Assembly: GCF_025847205.1 (NCBI RefSeq)
Contig: NZ_JAOYTH010000003.1
Span: forward strand, 434,001 to 498,000
Direction of reading: 5' to 3'
DNA: 64,000 bases
Source of the DNA: Pararhizobium sp. YC-54
GTDB taxonomy: Bacteria > Pseudomonadota > Alphaproteobacteria > Rhizobiales > Rhizobiaceae
Below, piece after piece: positions 63,264 to 64,000 of the stretch (its first letter is position 1; every line of letters starts with the position of its first letter). The notes under the pieces are model-generated. The model made no database searches. It saw only the letters and a program-made list of their open reading frames with translations, and was not told the DNA's origin. The position numbers and the translations under genes were made by a program.

Positions 63264-64000
63264 TCAGCCGGGCCGCGACCGCTCGAACGCAAGAACGGCC
63301 CCGGCCAGATCCTCAAGGGCTGCACCGACGGATTTGAACAGGGTGATTTCGCCCGGGCGTGTCCTGCCCGCATGCCGCCCGCCGGCAAGCTCGGCCAGAT
63401 CCGCCCGGACCGACCCCGCAGCTATGATCCCGGCCCGCAACGGCTGAACCAGGTCGCCGCCTTCGGTCAGTGCGCCGTCGCGCGTATCGACAAACAGCGT
63501 GGCGCGCTCGACAGCGCGGTCGTCGGTCTCGCGCATGCTCGGCTTGAAGGCGCCGACCAGGTCGAGATGCGCGCCATCCTTCAGCCAGTCGCCACGGATC
63601 AGCGGCTCGGACGAAAGGGTTGCGCAGGAAATGATATCGGCCTGGCGGGCGGCTGCCTCCAGGTCTGTCGCCACGGAAACAGTGATGCCGGGAAGATCGA
63701 GCTGGGCTGCGGTGGCTTGCGCCTTGCGGGCGTCGCGCGCCCAGATCGTCACCTCGCAGATCGGCCGGACCGAGGCATGCGCTTCGATCAGGTTCTGCGA
63801 CAGCCGGCCGGCGCCGACCATCAGCATTCGGCGCGCATCCTTGGCCGCCAGATAGCCTGCCGCCAGCGCCGAAGCGGCGGCAGTGCGGCGTGCGGTGAGC
63901 TCTGCGCCGTCGATGATCGCCAGAAGCTGGCCGGTCTTGCCCGACGAGAGCAGATAGCTGCCATGGATCGCCGGCAGGTTGCGGCCGCTATTGCCCGGAA
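63264..64000 (-). CDS. ornithine cyclodeaminase/ketimine reductase family protein (5' end off the right edge)
   Basis: About 245 codons are visible, ending at the TGA at 63264. The segment ELTARRTAAASALAAGYL, the Rossmann loop LMVGAGRLSQNL, ISCATLSSEPLIRGDWL and the late ITLFKSVGAALEDL are hallmarks of the OCD/mu-crystallin family, which deaminates ornithine to proline or reduces cyclic ketimines and 2-oxo acids. Which activity applies cannot be told from this fragment. The N-terminal substrate-binding part lies outside the window. Confidence 0.88.
   Translation of the reverse strand, partial: PGNSGRNLPAIHGSYLLSSGKTGQLLAIIDGAELTARRTAAASALAAGYLAAKDARRMLMVGAGRLSQNLIEAHASVRPICEVTIWARDARKAQATAAQLDLPGITVSVATDLEAAARQADIISCATLSSEPLIRGDWLKDGAHLDLVGAFKPSMRETDDRAVERATLFVDTRDGALTEGGDLVQPLRAGIIAAGSVRADLAELAGGRHAGRTRPGEITLFKSVGAALEDLAGAVLAFERSRPG

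Noticed and set aside
1..64000. tRNA, rRNA, CRISPR array, prophage or insertion sequence
   Set aside because: No cloverleaf-like or rRNA-like sequence, no regularly spaced direct repeats, and no transposase, integrase or phage structural genes were recognised on either strand by inspection.

Overview
The window is chromosomal DNA of a Rhizobiaceae-type alphaproteobacterium (Rhizobium, Agrobacterium, Sinorhizobium and relatives). The evidence is gene content and order: trpFBA-accD-folC-trxA-addAB, the ahcY / ptsH-manX-hprK / chvG-chvI / pckA block, hisB-hisH-hisA-hisF-hisE-coaA, hslVU, actSR, a DivL-type pseudokinase with Tyr in its H-box, and high-GC codon use throughout. I see no rRNA, tRNA, CRISPR array, prophage or insertion sequence. 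Accessory signals are small intergenic palindromic repeats.

Region 1 (1-9924) is a sugar-catabolism island: a mannitol-dehydrogenase-family oxidoreductase (cut by the left edge), a GntR-type regulator with what look like two DNA-binding domains, a UxaA-type altronate dehydratase, an aldo/keto reductase, a FucU-type mutarotase, a three-part sugar ABC importer and a zinc alcohol dehydrogenase. Read together they give a nearly complete route for L-galactose: mutarotase, L-galactose dehydrogenase, L-galactonate 5-dehydrogenase, tagaturonate reductase, altronate dehydratase, ending at 2-keto-3-deoxygluconate. This is the best candidate in the window for an incompletely described system. L-fucose or D-arabinose is the main alternative substrate.

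Region 2 (10192-19544) holds an intracellular PHB depolymerase, small envelope proteins, a YgjP-type metallopeptidase, then the tryptophan/fatty-acid/folate run trpF-trpB-trpA-accD-folC, a GNAT protein and thioredoxin. Region 3 (19635-31233, all minus strand) holds addA and addB for recombinational repair, murU and a tsaE-amgK fusion for peptidoglycan recycling and t6A tRNA modification, and divL. A 95-bp palindromic repeat occupies the murU/tsaE-amgK junction and recurs inverted upstream of divL.

Region 4 (31733-39312) holds ahcY with a palindromic operator candidate, the regulatory PTS proteins HPr and EIIA plus a short HPr kinase, the ChvG-ChvI two-component system and pckA. Region 5 (39451-48801) holds arfB, a LysM/BON protein, an AlkB-like dioxygenase, coaA, the his cluster with an unusual duplicated hisF 5' end, and hslV-GNAT-hslU. 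Region 6 (49231-64000) is more mixed: a DUF1402 protein, a lone cytochrome P450, a lone hydantoinase-A-type protein, malate synthase G, an L,D-transpeptidase lipoprotein, MmcB, the ActS/ActR redox system, helicase HrpB preceded by two tiny coupled reading frames, and a partial ornithine-cyclodeaminase-family gene at the right edge.

All family names rest on motifs and general knowledge; no database search was run. Start codons were chosen from Shine-Dalgarno spacing and typical family N-termini.
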